In this document: in pieces, positions 13,201 to 24,920 of the stretch
How the letters are laid out: each line of letters starts with the position of its first letter
Numbering within the stretch: the stretch's first letter is position 1
Source of the DNA: Gnetum montanum
Lineage: Eukaryota; Streptophyta; Gnetopsida; Gnetales; Gnetaceae
NCBI GenBank assembly: GCA_015680685.1
Contig: MNCI01036290.1
Coordinates: forward strand, 89,901-153,900
Reading direction: 5' to 3'
Length of the DNA: 64,000 bases
The notes under the pieces: generated by a model
Told to the model about the DNA's origin: nothing
The model's database searches: none
What the model saw: the letters and a program-made list of their open reading frames with translations, nothing else
Program-made: the position numbers and the translations under genes

Positions 13201-15790
13201 ACTTTTGTGGAAGGGCTCTTGCCTTTATCCAATGAGTGATTATTTGAGTAAGCATGACAATTGTGACACTTGGATTTGACGAAGATGGAAGCTTGTTGTG
13301 TTGAGGAGGATTGGATGTGGATGGGGTGGAAGTAGATGTGTTCTCCATTTATCAAATCTTTTCATGACTTGTTCAAAAGAACAGTCATTTCCTAGGTTAT
13401 GATTCATATGTAATTACCTCCTTTTGCATACTAACCATCCTTGTTGCACTCTTTTGCTACGGTTGTGATGGCAACTCCCCCTACATGATAGGATGTGGCA
13501 CTAGTAGTAAAGGATGTAGGTGTTGGTTTGAACTAGCTATTGATAGATGCATATATGAGTCTAGAACTACTCTTGGTAGCATTGGTCTATGGTACTTAGT
13601 TGGGTAATATTGTGGATTTTGAACAATAGAATTACCCAGAGAAACTGGACATTGTACAAAATATCCATATGGATCTAGCTACATGTATGGATATTGTTGG
13701 CAAGGTGGTGACATCACCCATGATTGGGATTTTTGCCATTGCTGATGGTACTACTCTTGTGGCTAGGAAAAACTCTGCTGGGATAGTATGTTGGTTCAAA
13801 TTTTTTCCTATAGTTACCTTGAGGATAAGTTAACCTTTTAGGCATTTTTTCTTAACAAATCTAGGATTAAGTTCATATGTCCTTGTCTTTTGTAAATATA
13901 CCATGCTAGACAACACCTCTTGGGATGTTTGTAGTGGCACACAACACATCCTTTCTCATCAATGAAGCTTATTTTTGAGCACTTAGCCACTAAAGCCACT
14001 TTTCCCTTTTGTCCAAAATATTTCTTCTTTTTCTTGTCCTTGCCTTTTCCAAAGGCTTTCTTTTTTTTTTCCTCCATAATTTTCAATGTTATTGTAAATT
14101 TTTCATTAACTGAGTCTCACATTTTCTCTACCTTTGTTGTAATGTCAGTTACAAATTTCTAAATTGGTAGAGTCTTCTTTTGAATTTACCTATTCCAAGG
14201 TTTCTTCCTCTTAAGTATCACAAAATCTTACATATCATTTTCTAATAGATGGATTAATGTTATAGTATTTTGCTAATTACCTCTTTCTTAACTTGCCCTC
14301 TTCCTTTGCCACTTGATCAATGAGTCTTTAAATTCAATGGGAAATCATTTTAGATAATCAGCCTTGAGCATAAACCCCAAGGGTCTCTTTGGTGTTTTTT
14401 CATAACCCATCTACAATGTGCCTTAGCTATTCCCATTGTGAGAATCCATGTTCTAGGAATCTATGCATTAGTGAATAGTACCTACCCATTACTACATTAA
14501 GGGTTTCATGAGTCTCTTACTTTCATCCTTGGAATGGTTTCCTTAAATTGGACTCCTATGAGTAGGTTTAGTACTTGTCATTGAATATCTCTAGCATGGT
14601 ATTCCATCTTCTAGTTAATTCAAGTTTAAGTGATTTGTATTAGCTCTTAGCCTCTTCCACAAACTTTTGTGAGAACAACTTCAACTTCTGGTAATCAATT
14701 TCAATGTTTTGTAGGACACATGCATCATGGAATGCTTGGAGATGGTGTTGTGTATAAGCATTATAACCACCCTCAAATATTAGCATGTTATTCATATCAA
14801 GCCATTTGATATGGCTATCCCTCACATGCCTCATTGGGATATATGCATCTTCTTAGATGTTGATCATGCTATGGGTTGTCATCAAGGGTTCATCATCATG
14901 ATCTAGTTCATGTGCTATGTTATAGTAGTACCCCCTTCTGTGATCATACCTTTCTTGATCCTCTTTTTGATCCGTACATCTTCTTTGTTCAAACCCTTCA
15001 TCTTCCTTATTTGAATGCCTCAAGTGATAGTCATGGTAATCATGAGTCCTTATCTCCTCCCTGTCATTATCTTGGTGCCTTAGCCTCCTCCTATTAGACT
15101 CCACTGATGATCATGAGGATGAAGATGAGGTAGTAGGAGAATGATGTTGACTTGCCCTCCTTTCATATCTCCAATATTCTTCTCTATATGATCTAGTAGA
15201 AACTCTTGGCCTTGACTCTTGCTTCTACTTTGAGTCAATTGCCTTCCTCTTAGGTGTCTCTACTAGGTGGAATGCAATTGAACTTTGACAAGTTCCTCTA
15301 GTTGAATGACATATGTTTATGAATGAACATCATGCTTTTGGTGGAGTTGCTTAGTGATGAATGCATCACCATCAAGCTCTTCTAAGACAATAGGAGAGTT
15401 GACTTTTATTTCTCTTATTTTGGACATGTTTAATTTCCATGGTAGCATCTCTCTTTAATTACTCCTTAGTGGTTTGATAGGGTCATGTCATGTGTTTGAT
15501 CACATAATATCCATCAAGTGCCTTAGATTCATGCCCTTTACAACTATCTGAAGCATGAAGGGTGCTAAGCACTCTAGAGGTAGAATAATGTTACCTTAGA
15601 AATTTCTCCACCTTAGTTGCCCATATTAGTGAAAGATGAAAGTAAAATTAGGATAATAAGGATCATGATGAAGATATGAGTCCTTTCTTGCATTGGCATA
15701 CTCCATTATTCATTGTCACTAATTCTGTCATTGTCTCCTTTTGTCTCCTTGGTAGGTGATGAGGTATCCTAGTTTGAAGCAATGTCATGG
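13201..15790 (-). pseudogene. gag of element A
   Basis: The capsid-type segment contains WLDMNNMLIFEGGYN and HHLQAFHDACVLQNIE (14640-14834). Downstream is a Lys-rich stretch and a compact zinc knuckle CVVCHYKHPKRCC at 13910-13948. Upstream is a highly charged Arg/Asp/His-rich segment (14853-15104), as in the gags of C and D. The start codon cannot be fixed. Stops and frameshifts are common. Gag would form the virus-like particle and bind the element RNA. Confidence 0.7.
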
Positions 15791-15899
15791 TTTTAAGATG
15801 TTTGGTTAAGTGTGCTTAATTATTTATTTTATGAGTTTTAACTTTGAATTATGATACAAGGAACTTTATGAAATAAATTACTCAACATACATTAACTTG

Positions 15900-15918
15900 T
15901 CCCTGGCAACAATGTCGA
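15900..15918 (-). other. Primer-binding site of element A
   Basis: Immediately next to the LTR the minus strand reads TCGACATTGTTGCCAGGGA. This is a mutated form of the tRNA-Asp type site seen nearly intact in C (TGGCACCGTTGCCGGGGA). Confidence 0.6.
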
Positions 15919-16172
15919 TGCTGAGCAATGGAGCAATCCAAAATTCAACCATACAAGTCATAGATATTCATGTGGAACTAGATTGTAATCTATGAACAAG
16001 GTAATGTAATTATGCTAGAAATTGGTTTAAGCTTGAGATTGTTATCTTTCCACATGGAGCTAGTGAAGTCTATGTGTATGGTTTAGCTCACAGTGAGGTA
16101 CATGATAACTAATGTTGATGGGCCATTACTACTTCTGGTAAACATGGTAAACTAAAAATAGTTTTTATAGCT
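15919..16172 (-). repeat. Element A 5' LTR, truncated
   Basis: It starts TGCTGAGCAATGG next to the primer-binding site and matches 3557-3820 of the complete LTR (GTCATAG...ATTCATG, GAGCTAGTGAAGTCTAT, ATGGTTTAGCTCACA). The match ends near 16172, where the sequence passes into the protease-like scrap of element G. No TATA or U3 remains. Confidence 0.65.
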
Positions 16173-17330
16173 CTATGGTTGACAAAATAATTACTAACAC
16201 CAACATCAAATAACATAACAAAATAAGATCCATCAATGTTACTTATAGTGTTGATGATAATGTTGGGTTATTCATCCAAAGTTGATTTGTCAAAGCATAG
16301 ACTCTATCCTAGTGGCTTATATTCCTATTCTAATCTTTATTTCTTTCTTAATTATTTGCTCTAATTTATTTTTCAGCTACTTTATTGGAGCACTCAATAA
16401 CCTTATGTTTAGGTTTATAACAAGTATGGTAGTTCAGAAATTAGAAATTCACTCATGGCATATTCAAAATTACCCTAGGCAAAGTAGGTAAGATAGAAAC
16501 TAGGATATTTCTAGTTATTGGCACCTCTAGAAGTCCTAACCTATTAAGTTAATTTGGTTTCTTCCTCTCACTTAAGTCCATGATCCACTCTATAGCTAAT
16601 CCCTCAGCATAAGCTTCCTTGTACATAGTTAAATGAAGAGAAATAAATAATGTATGCATGTATGTATGTATAGGTTTAATCAAATCATCAATGAAATGCA
16701 TAGTTATCTCCTTCTTATCATCTAACAAGTGAGGCTTAAAGTATAAATATAGAAATTTTACATCATAGTTTGAAAAAATGAAATCTCCTAGTTTTAGGTT
16801 AGATAAATCCTTGGGTTTAGGCCTTCTAAACTCCTTTTATATGTGTCTTCATTTAAAAAATTGAACAAACTCTATTCATTCCATCTCTATTTATGTACAA
16901 CCTCTAGTAATCCTAGTTCTCTATGATCAATGGTTGACTACATCCTTTACTTGACGGAAAACCAAATGAGTTTATTATATCGAACCATAATCCATAAGTT
17001 AGAAAGCTTCTTTCATCTCATGCAACTACTCCAAAGCTATCACCATAGGTTCATTAGTATCAAAATATGATAATTTCAACATCTAAAACTCATACATGAG
17101 TACTTGCTCAATGGGTCTTTTTCCATTAGTGTTAAAATAAATAGGTTGATATTGCACGTTCCTAGTATTAGATTAGTTTTGGCTCCTTAGATAGGTAAGA
17201 ATATCCTTCATCACCACATTTTGAGTGACTTTCCTACTAGGTTAATTGAAATTTTCCTTATTTGAAATCTCAAAAACATTTCTTGATTACATATGACACG
17301 ACAAATGCAAGAATATTTGCTAATTATCTA
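16165..17330 (-). pseudogene. gag and protease remnant of a second gypsy type (element G)
   Basis: Conceptual minus-strand translation gives a worn retrotransposon-gag pattern: a segment like LSNLKLGDFIF, then KPHLLDDKKEITMHFIDDL, then YKEAYAEGLAIEW. This follows the family order F..L..G......KF..L.P.L......I..FI..L.......Y.EA...A...E. At the left edge FVMLFDVGVSNYFV resembles a protease core with Asp-Thr-Gly changed to Asp-Val-Gly. The pattern suggests the Del/chromovirus style of gag rather than the gag of A-F. Only this fragment is left; it is cut at the boundary with element A. Confidence 0.5.
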
Positions 17331-17343
17331 TCTCTAATATCAA
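17331..17343 (-). other. Primer-binding site of element G (tRNA-Met type)
   Basis: The minus strand reads TTGATATTAGAGA, two bases after an LTR end ...GTGTTACA. This is a decayed form of TTGGTATCAGAGC, complementary to initiator tRNA-Met, which is used by chromoviruses and copia elements but not by A-F. Confidence 0.5.
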
Positions 17344-17345
17344 CT

Positions 17346-19110
17346 TGTAACACCCTACTAATTGGGCTTAAACTAGGAAGGTATTACTTATACAAAGAAA
17401 TTAGATTGTAGAAAAATAAAACAATGCTTAATAAATTTAAAATAATTATAATAAAATTGAATGGATATATCATTAGGAATCCATAATTTAGCAGGCACAT
17501 AGACAAAAAAAAAACATAGCAAATGATAAAAACATTATAAAATTAGTAATAATATCACCTGCCATACCTAACCTAACCTATTCAATACCAAAGACAAGAT
17601 GAAATATATTTTCCAAGTGAGAAATTAAGAATAACTTTATAAAATTAACTTATGGATGATTAAATAAAATAAGAAAAAAACTACATAACTCAAAATATAT
17701 ATTGAACATGAAAATGAAATTTTGTTTGCACCCAAAAAGACATTGGTCTCTAATGTTGCATAATTGAAAAATTAATAAAAGCATAATAAACCATAGAACA
17801 TAACTAAAGTCCAAATCAGAATTCTCCTACACCTACCACAAAAAGAAATATAGTATAAAGCTCACATATTTTAAATCCATGATCCCAACTAAATATTATA
17901 GCATGATATGAAACTTAAATTAGATTTATAAAAATAACTAAAATCTCTAAAATATAGAAATTAATCATTAGCTTTTTGTTCTAAATCTTCCTAATTGCAA
18001 GCAACATAATCGCACAAAAAATCATAGAAAACCAAGGTAATCCATTATAAGACTAAGATAAACCAACTAGTAGAAATCCTCCCATATGAGTTTGGTTGGA
18101 ACCAATAGGTAGCTAGATAGTCATGCTTATAAGTAACTGCAAATAATGATAATTATAATGATTAAAACCAATAATTAGTTATAAACTAATAACTCTAATA
18201 TCATCCTTAACCTAACCAATGAACATATCCATTTAATAATGATTAAAAGTCTAAAATCCATCTTTTTTCATATAACTGGTAAGTTTAAAATGCACCATAA
18301 AAGCACTGGTAAGTCTAAAAAACACATATAATAATTGGTGAGTCTCAAACCCACATATAATCAAATGGTTGACCAAACCAAACTTGAAATCCAATGATAA
18401 AAAGAATCCAATGATAAATAAATCCTTGGCTAGTGAGACAAATCCAATTGAATGCATGAACCAAAATGGGTCAAATGCCAAGTATTAACTACCAAATGGA
18501 AGATTCAAATGAAAAAGATAAAGCCAACATCAAAATGTAGATTTAGATTAATATCTTAAAAAAAGAGAATTTCCAAAATGGAAAAACAAGCTTTCTACAG
18601 TTGTTATAGGCTTCCAAAACTACTTTTCTATCATTAATTACCAATTCCAACTTTCTAACCAACCCAAAATCTCTAAAAAGTATGCTTTTAGTTCATTTTA
18701 CAAATTTTCATTGAATAGAGGCCAGGGGATTCTAAATAAAATTTTCTCTATTTTTCATGTAGATTCCAAAAAATAATAAAATATTCATCACAACCTTAGT
18801 GCAACCTCCCATGAAGGTTTGTTGGAACCTCCAAAGAAGCTCATAATAAACTAGAAATGACACTTCATGATTTACACTAGCATATTAAACAATATTGCTC
18901 CTAGGCCATTAACATCTAAAGCTATGTAGGGTTAGAAACATAAAAAATGACATAAAACACTAATTTTGTAACTAAATATTTGATAGGATTCAAATCAAAG
19001 GAAAAATGTACTCAAAACTAGTTAAAATATGATCAAACCTCATTAAAAAATTGACTAGCATTCCATGCATGATAATAAATTTGAGAAATAGCCAAAATAT
19101 AGAAGATAAT
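17346..19110 (-). repeat. Partial LTR of element G
   Basis: On the plus strand the LTR begins TGTAACACCCTAC next to the primer-binding site. It runs rightward without coding sequence until element B interrupts it at 19111; the rest may lie beyond 28295. The other end was not found, so the length is uncertain. Confidence 0.4.
18275..18362. repeat. Three-unit tandem repeat of about 30 bp
   Basis: Units starting ACTGGTAAGT (18275), ACTGGTAAGT (18305) and ATTGGTGAGT (18334) each continue with T(T/C)(T/A)AAA(A/C).(A/C)CAYAT/CACCAT-like sequence. A weaker partial unit may precede them. It is small and has no evident function. Confidence 0.5.
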
Positions 19111-19975
19111 TGATGAGTAGTGAGGTATCCCTATGCATAACCATACGAATATGAGCGTGTATACTCCATCTGGTCAAACTCCATAGATGGACTAGTTGTG
19201 GCACATAGATAGTTACACGTTGATCGTAGTTCACTGTCTTCCCACCTAGACTAGTAATTGCTTTGTTACATATGGTTTAGTTCAACGAGAGGTGTATAAT
19301 GTGATTTCTAACACTAGGCTACTCCTAGTGACAATGAAAAATAATCTTGATTAAGCTAATAAGCAATGTCAAGTGAAATAAAAACTAGCTTAAGTGCGAT
19401 GAGCATCCATCCTCAATCATTTGTACACATCTTGGACCTCATGTACTACTACTGGGACTACCTAGTGCACATTACTTAAGCACTACTAGATATGCAATTG
19501 GGTCACCAAGTAGTTACACTTAAATGTTTGTGATTAAGACGTACCCATTCCACATTAACAACAAGAATAGTAAATGATGATAAAAAATATTAACTAAGAA
19601 AACAACAACAAATAATAAACAATTAAATAGTTAAAAACTAAGTGAATCCTGCAATGATGGAGTAATCTCGATCTTTATTGCTGATTGTGTGCATGTCCAA
19701 GTACATCACACTTTAACAAAGGTTCTGTAAAATTACAAGCACCAGACTACGGGCATGCCCTTGGGAAAGAACTGAAAATTAACAAAAAGAATCTTGACTC
19801 TAATGACTAACTAATGACTTACCAATTGACTCATTTCCTATGCATACAAGTGCTATATTTATAGGCTAATATAAGAATCACAATATTTTGTATTTGATAT
19901 CATTACCCAGGCTATGATATCACGTACCCAATATCAAGTATCCAATATTAGGGCTTGGTAGACTGTGATTCATCA
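19111..19975 (-). repeat. Element B 3' LTR
   Basis: Plus-strand ends are TGATGAGTAGTGAGG and GTGATTCATCA. It aligns over its length with 27425-28289 (same 865-bp length). It contains an AATAAAGAT-type polyadenylation signal on the minus strand near 19670. Confidence 0.8.
19852..19975 (-). promoter_or_regulatory. U3 promoter of element B 3' LTR
   Basis: On the minus strand several GATATC/AATATT-type words (plus 19888-19975) are followed by the TATA box CTATAAATATAGCAC (plus 19852-19866). This is the LTR promoter that drives the genomic transcript. Confidence 0.6.
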
Positions 19976-19991
19976 TACCCCCATAACTGAA
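19976..19991 (-). other. Polypurine tract of element B
   Basis: The minus strand reads TTCAGTTATGGGGGTA directly before the LTR start TGATGAATC. Confidence 0.65.
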
Positions 19992-20164
19992 TAACAACTC
20001 GTCCTTGAGTCAAACAAACAAAATGAGAATGAGTTCATTTGATTACACAGTGGATAGGTATGGGATTATGGACTAACTAAAAATTATTTCATGCTAGAGT
20101 GTGGAATTAAACAAAATAAAATTAGGACACCAACAAAAAATACAAAAGACAAAATTGTTGGAAC

Positions 20165-22962
20165 TCATGTGGTTCTTGGTGATGGTGGCTCCTCCATGGG
20201 CCTCTTCCCCTTGTCCTATGCTCTAGGCTTTGTAAATGGATACCTCTGAAGGAGCACCTAAAGCTTTCCTTCTTCAGTTTAGGGATCATGTGCCATCCAT
20301 GCTAATGTTCCAATATTTTTTAGAGTCAACACCTCCCATGGACATCGTAGTTTCAGAAACATCTGATGGCCTTGATGCACCAAGCTACAGACAACCTTCA
20401 TTCCTCTTTGTAGGCTCTAGCTTTATCTCTACATTCTTGTTAATCCATGAGCCATTGAGCCAAATTTACTAAAACATATTTCTGACCTTGTTAGCTAGCT
20501 TTGGCCACCTCTAACTTAGAATTTACTACCTTTAATTTCTGTAGTGTCTTTTTGTGTTTAGCAAATTTTGCTTCATATTTTGTGTAGGTGACAGCTACCT
20601 ACTTCTCCAACTCTATCCTCGAGCATCTTGTTATTAACATGGCTAAGTTATCATACTGCAAGTTTACCTACTCTATGTATTCAATGAGAACCTAGATCTA
20701 CAAGTCCCAACTCTTTAGTTCTGCTTGGTGAATGAAGGTGTAAGTGTCTAGTATGGCCTGCCAATCAATGTTTAAAGCACTAAAAGCATTGATATGGGTC
20801 TTAGCCATATGGATTTTTTTTAATGATTTTCTTGTACATCCCCACCTGGTCTTGAAAATGTTCTTTTAACTTTTCATATCACTTAGCTTCATTCTATCAC
20901 ACACTTATTTCAATGGTTGTCTTTGACAAATCATGTGTACCTCCTCCATTGAGAGGATCCTTTTGTCTCTAGCTAAGCGATTCATGTCCTAGTTGATTCT
21001 TAGTAGTTTTTCTCGCATTTGTTAAAAATTTTCCTCAAGAACATTCTTTTGTTTTTGAATGGTGGTTAACTAAAGATTCTTAGCCGCAAGGACTTTATTT
21101 TCTTCTTGTAAGGCCTTGACTGCTTTTGCATGTGCATGTGTTTGGGCTTGTTCTTTTGAAACATCCCAATCAGCCTTTTCTTTCTCCATTGCCATCCTTT
21201 TTTTATCTTCTAATAATTTATTTAGTTTCTTAGTCTAAAATAAATCTAGCTAATCAGCTAGGATTAGTTGGGGCAGATCCTACTGTGTGACTTGCAGAGC
21301 AACAAACTTCTCTTGGAGTCTTCTCAACTCATCTTCTGCATGTTCATCCCTAACCTCAGCCATGACCAGCTTTCTCTTTGTGGAAATAAGATCTAATTGT
21401 GCTATTGTGACATCTTGAGGGATGTTAAACAAGGACATCATTACTTGTCTTGTTTGTAGCAACTGATCTAGAGCATCCTCATGTTCCCCAAGAGTCATTG
21501 AGGGATTGGCTAAGACTTGAGCATTGTGTGCTCCTGTGAGATCTATCGGTGGCACAATAGGAACATTGAATGATTTTTTGATGTGTTCTATGACCACTTT
21601 TTCTACTCTAGCTACATCTTGGTGTTGAATGACCACTACTATGGCACCTTCACTAGTTTCTAATTGCACTTGAAAAGATGTAGCATTTCCAAAGATCTGT
21701 TGTGACCAATGTGATTCCCCTACTCCTGTTGGTATAGAAACCTTGCCCTGTGTGTGATCAGTTGAGATCATGGGCTGTACCGCATAGTCAATGATCTTGG
21801 AGAGGTTAGCCTCATCACAACATCCCCAACTAACTATTTTTGTGATGGCCTTGAGATGGTTCATTGATGGTCGATAATCTTGCTGCGGTGGTGGCAATTG
21901 GTCTTGCTAGCCTATGAGCTGCATGCTAGGCCCTGCTTCCTATTTTTAACTGGGCCTCATGTCTAGAAGTTGGCTAGGCCCTACTATTTGAGATGCAATG
22001 GGCCCAATTGTATGCTCTTGCTCAAGCTCTAGTGTTTCACTAGCATCTTTTCTTGGTGCTAGTGGCTTCAATAATTTAGCATAGGAGGCATTTTGAGCTT
22101 TTCTAGGGACATCATTACTATACCCCAAAATTCTAGCACATTGGCACAACTTCCTAATTAGACAGGGGAAAGGTAATGCAAACTTCCCTACCTTACGTTC
22201 TTCAAACCACCTAAATATTTTTGTTAGATATAGATGGGGTAGATTGGCATCAACTTTGCCCATTAAAATTGCACTTCCTCTAGCCGCATAGGTGGAGATC
22301 CTATTTACTCCTTTTGTTGGGAAGATGTGATACGTGGTAATTTTGAAATAGATTTTCTCTTCAAGGGTGAGTTCCCTATATGTTTTGTCCTCCTTGCCAT
22401 ACATTCTCTTTAGCCAGATTTTTTGTGCATTAGCATCAGAGTGAATGGACAGATGAGTAACCTTGGGCCTTGTATTCGAAAGGTTTGGAACTTTTGAAAT
22501 GGCCTTAGTAGAAAAATCAACTAAAATCCCATCAATATTAGTAGTGGTGCTTTCTTATTTACTATGTCAAAATTGGTAAGTCTTCCCCAAATACCATTCA
22601 CCACTTTTTAAGAGAATAGGCCACAATGGAGATCCTTTGAGTTGATCTCTAACTAACTCAAGGACAAATTTGTTAAAAGATCCAAAATTGAGTTCAATGA
22701 TCACTACAACTAATGTGTACCTTTCTTGAATTACCTAAACACATTTTGGAGATAACATGAGATGTTGTCCTCGTTTAGGTGCCTTGCCTTCTCCACCTTC
22801 TACTTGCCTAGATTGTGTAGTAGCAGGAGTCTCTTGATGAATGATGAATGATTGTGCCTCCTATTCTACATGTTCTACAGGAGGTCCTTGGCCTATACCT
22901 CTCCTTGGGTGTTTGGATGCATCTTGAGAGGGTCCTTTCTATTATCCTCATTTAGGGACCAT
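20165..22962 (-). pseudogene. Third ORF of element B (degraded)
   Basis: The start at 22962 aligns with the ATG of the A and F copies. The same frame runs through the two best-preserved stretches: 21946-22404 (152 codons, with YHIFPTK, LPHLYLTKIFRWFEERKVGK and ALPFPCLIRKLC) and 21280-21897 (205 codons, with FNVPIVPPIDLTGAH, EHEDALDQLLQTRQVMMSLF and RRLQEKFVALQ). Between them is a Gln/Pro-rich linker. A coiled-coil part follows and a frameshift precedes the terminal Arg-Thr-Thr-stop at 20165. These two open stretches are the longest preserved pieces of this protein in the window. Confidence 0.7.
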
Positions 22963-23220
22963 TCGTAATCATACTAGAATCAATTGCTAGTAAGGTCATT
23001 TAACAAAATTTAATTATCTTATACCTTACTCATTACCTTTAATGAATTCAATTCTCACATAGTGTGAGTTCAAAGTTAGAAATTTTCAAGGAAATATCCC
23101 CTAAAAGTTCTAAAGTCAGACCCAATTTGATCATGTGGCTCTAATAATAATTTTTATGGTTTGAGTGAAGAAATAAAATTTGTTTGGCAGAAGTTCTTAT
23201 TATTTCTTAAGATCACTTAC
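22963..23220 (-). other. Putative leader intron of the third ORF (B)
   Basis: The minus strand has ATAAGG/GTAAGT with GT at 23220-23219, at the position equivalent to the A donor. The acceptor side has GATTACGA before the ATG, which lacks a clean AG and is probably mutated. Inferred from comparison with A only. Confidence 0.35.
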
Positions 23221-23474
23221 CCTTATGATATTTTTTGGGAGACAACGAATTTCAAAAAAGTTTTGTGCGAATTCTAAAGTACCCCTCTCCCATGGTTAAG
23301 TTAAACACTTTGGGTTTAAGCAAGTTCGATTGGAAGAAGAATCAAAGTGTTAACAAGCAAGATATTGATGTTTAAATGATAGTTGTGCAAAGCGTGAAAA
23401 TTCACGAAAGAAAATTGCAATAACTCCCCTTGCATGAATAGTTGAAAATGACATCGACACATGCCAAGGGGTCC

Positions 23475-23545
23475 ATATATATAGATTTTAGACATGATAT
23501 CACATACGCACTAGCACAGACTTAATATCGCATCCCCTCCAAAAT
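23475..23545 (-). promoter_or_regulatory. Internal promoter-like segment of element B
   Basis: The minus strand shows GGATGCGATATT, then GTGATATC (plus 23496-23501), then CTATATATAT (plus 23475-23484), about 510 bases upstream of the third ORF. Order and spacing copy the LTR U3. It gives the third ORF its own possible start of transcription. Confidence 0.55.
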
Positions 23546-24920
23546 AGGCTACTTGGAAAAATTGATAGATTTTTGAGTTTCCACTATCAAAAATGAAGGG
23601 TTTAAGGTAAATTTGAAAGATATAAGATAATTTTGAGTAGACATTAAGGCAGAAAAAGTGTAATGAAGTGGAATCATACAATGTGATTCTTGAATAGGGT
23701 GAGGAAAAAGGACATGTAGTGGTGCACAGTAATGTTTGGGTTGAAATGATGATAAAGGAAAGAATAAATTTAGCAGTGTAGTACTCGGAGGATATAAGAT
23801 GATGTGGTGGTGTGCAATAAGTTCAAATTACAATAGTTACACAAGTGGATCCTCCCCAAAGTAGGTTCCTACCTATCATGCCCTTACGTAACCACACTTC
23901 AAAATGTTCGTAGGCACTAGAAGGGTTAAATGAAATCTACACCAGTGCAAAAAAATACACACATGTTAAATACCATCGTGATGAGGTATGAATTCTATGC
24001 CACACAATACACAAGTTAGAAATACTCAGACAATGGGGTGAGATAAATTGTAGAAGGGATTGTAGAGATTGGGACGTGAGGTAACTTTCCCTAGGCATAA
24101 TGAATCCAAGGTGTTGTGCATGATTAATGTACCATTAACCTTTTGCTCCAAGATCACAACCAAGTTCATACCTCTAATTAGTGACATTGCATTATTTCAT
24201 CTCCATGATAGAAAACCATAAGAGCATCAAAATAGCAAGATGTATGATCACTTGGAATTTTGTGCAAGGGAGGAGTAATTTGAATTTTTTGGTGGCACAT
24301 TTGTCTTGATCTTTTCTTCATCATTTTTCTTCTTTCTTTTCTTTTTCTTCTTCTGGCCACTTTGGCACTTTGTGTTTTCTAACAGTGATCCAGAGAAGCC
24401 ACCAACCTTCAATCATGGGTGCATGTCTTTCCAGTGGAACCCTCTAGAATAGCATTGAGTTTCTTTATCAAGTGCCTTTATCACAACTCTTACTTCCATT
24501 TTTTGTTATATCTACAAGGACCTCGGTACAACCAAGCTACATGATAGTGCCTACAGATGTCACCAAAGAGAATCCACAAGTCCGATTGATGTCACACCCT
24601 TTCCATTCCCTCTTAGTTCGTCACTCTTCGCTTTGGGTCTAATGAGTACAAAGTTACTTTAACTTTTAATGATGAAAAGAATATCATCGTACCTAGAGTA
24701 GAACCTCTTATTAATAGAATGGATGGGTTGGATGTTGTGGGCTCTCTATCCAAATAATTAGTCACTTGAAACTTGATAGCATAGAATAACAACTCAACTG
24801 ACAAGTCACATGAGTATTTTATTCACAGATGAGATTACCCTCAAAAAGATAGAATGACAAAGTGAAAATGAAAAATTGGAAAAAAAAAAGAAAAGGAAAA
24901 ACATTTACTAATTCTACTTG
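23546..24920 (-). other. Non-coding stretch downstream of gag in element B
   Basis: No protein was recognised. It contains the conserved block at 23846-23869 and an A-rich tract (plus strand) at 24840-24905 next to the gag end. It aligns with 8041-9604 of A, where pol precedes it instead. Confidence 0.55.

Larger units (their letters stand above)
3557..16172 (-). mobile_element. Element A: Ty3/gypsy (Athila/Tat-like) LTR retrotransposon with third ORF
   Basis: A 12.6-kb element on the minus strand. Read 5' to 3' on that strand it has a truncated LTR, a primer-binding site, gag, protease, RT, RNase H, integrase, a non-coding stretch with a conserved block, an internal promoter-like segment, a third ORF, a polypurine tract and a complete LTR. 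Gag-pro-pol lies mostly in one frame, broken by stops and some frameshifts. The 5' LTR survives for only about 250 bases, so target duplications cannot be tested. It is the only element here that carries both pol and the third ORF, so it represents the type of element that could have been the autonomous partner of B and F. Confidence 0.8.

Noticed and set aside
18275-18362. CRISPR-like array
   Set aside because: Units are adjacent with no unique spacers and the context is plant repeat DNA.
24178-24360. Lys/Arg-rich 60-codon frame
   Set aside because: It arises from a TTCTTTTCTTTT pyrimidine tract in the non-coding stretch of element B.
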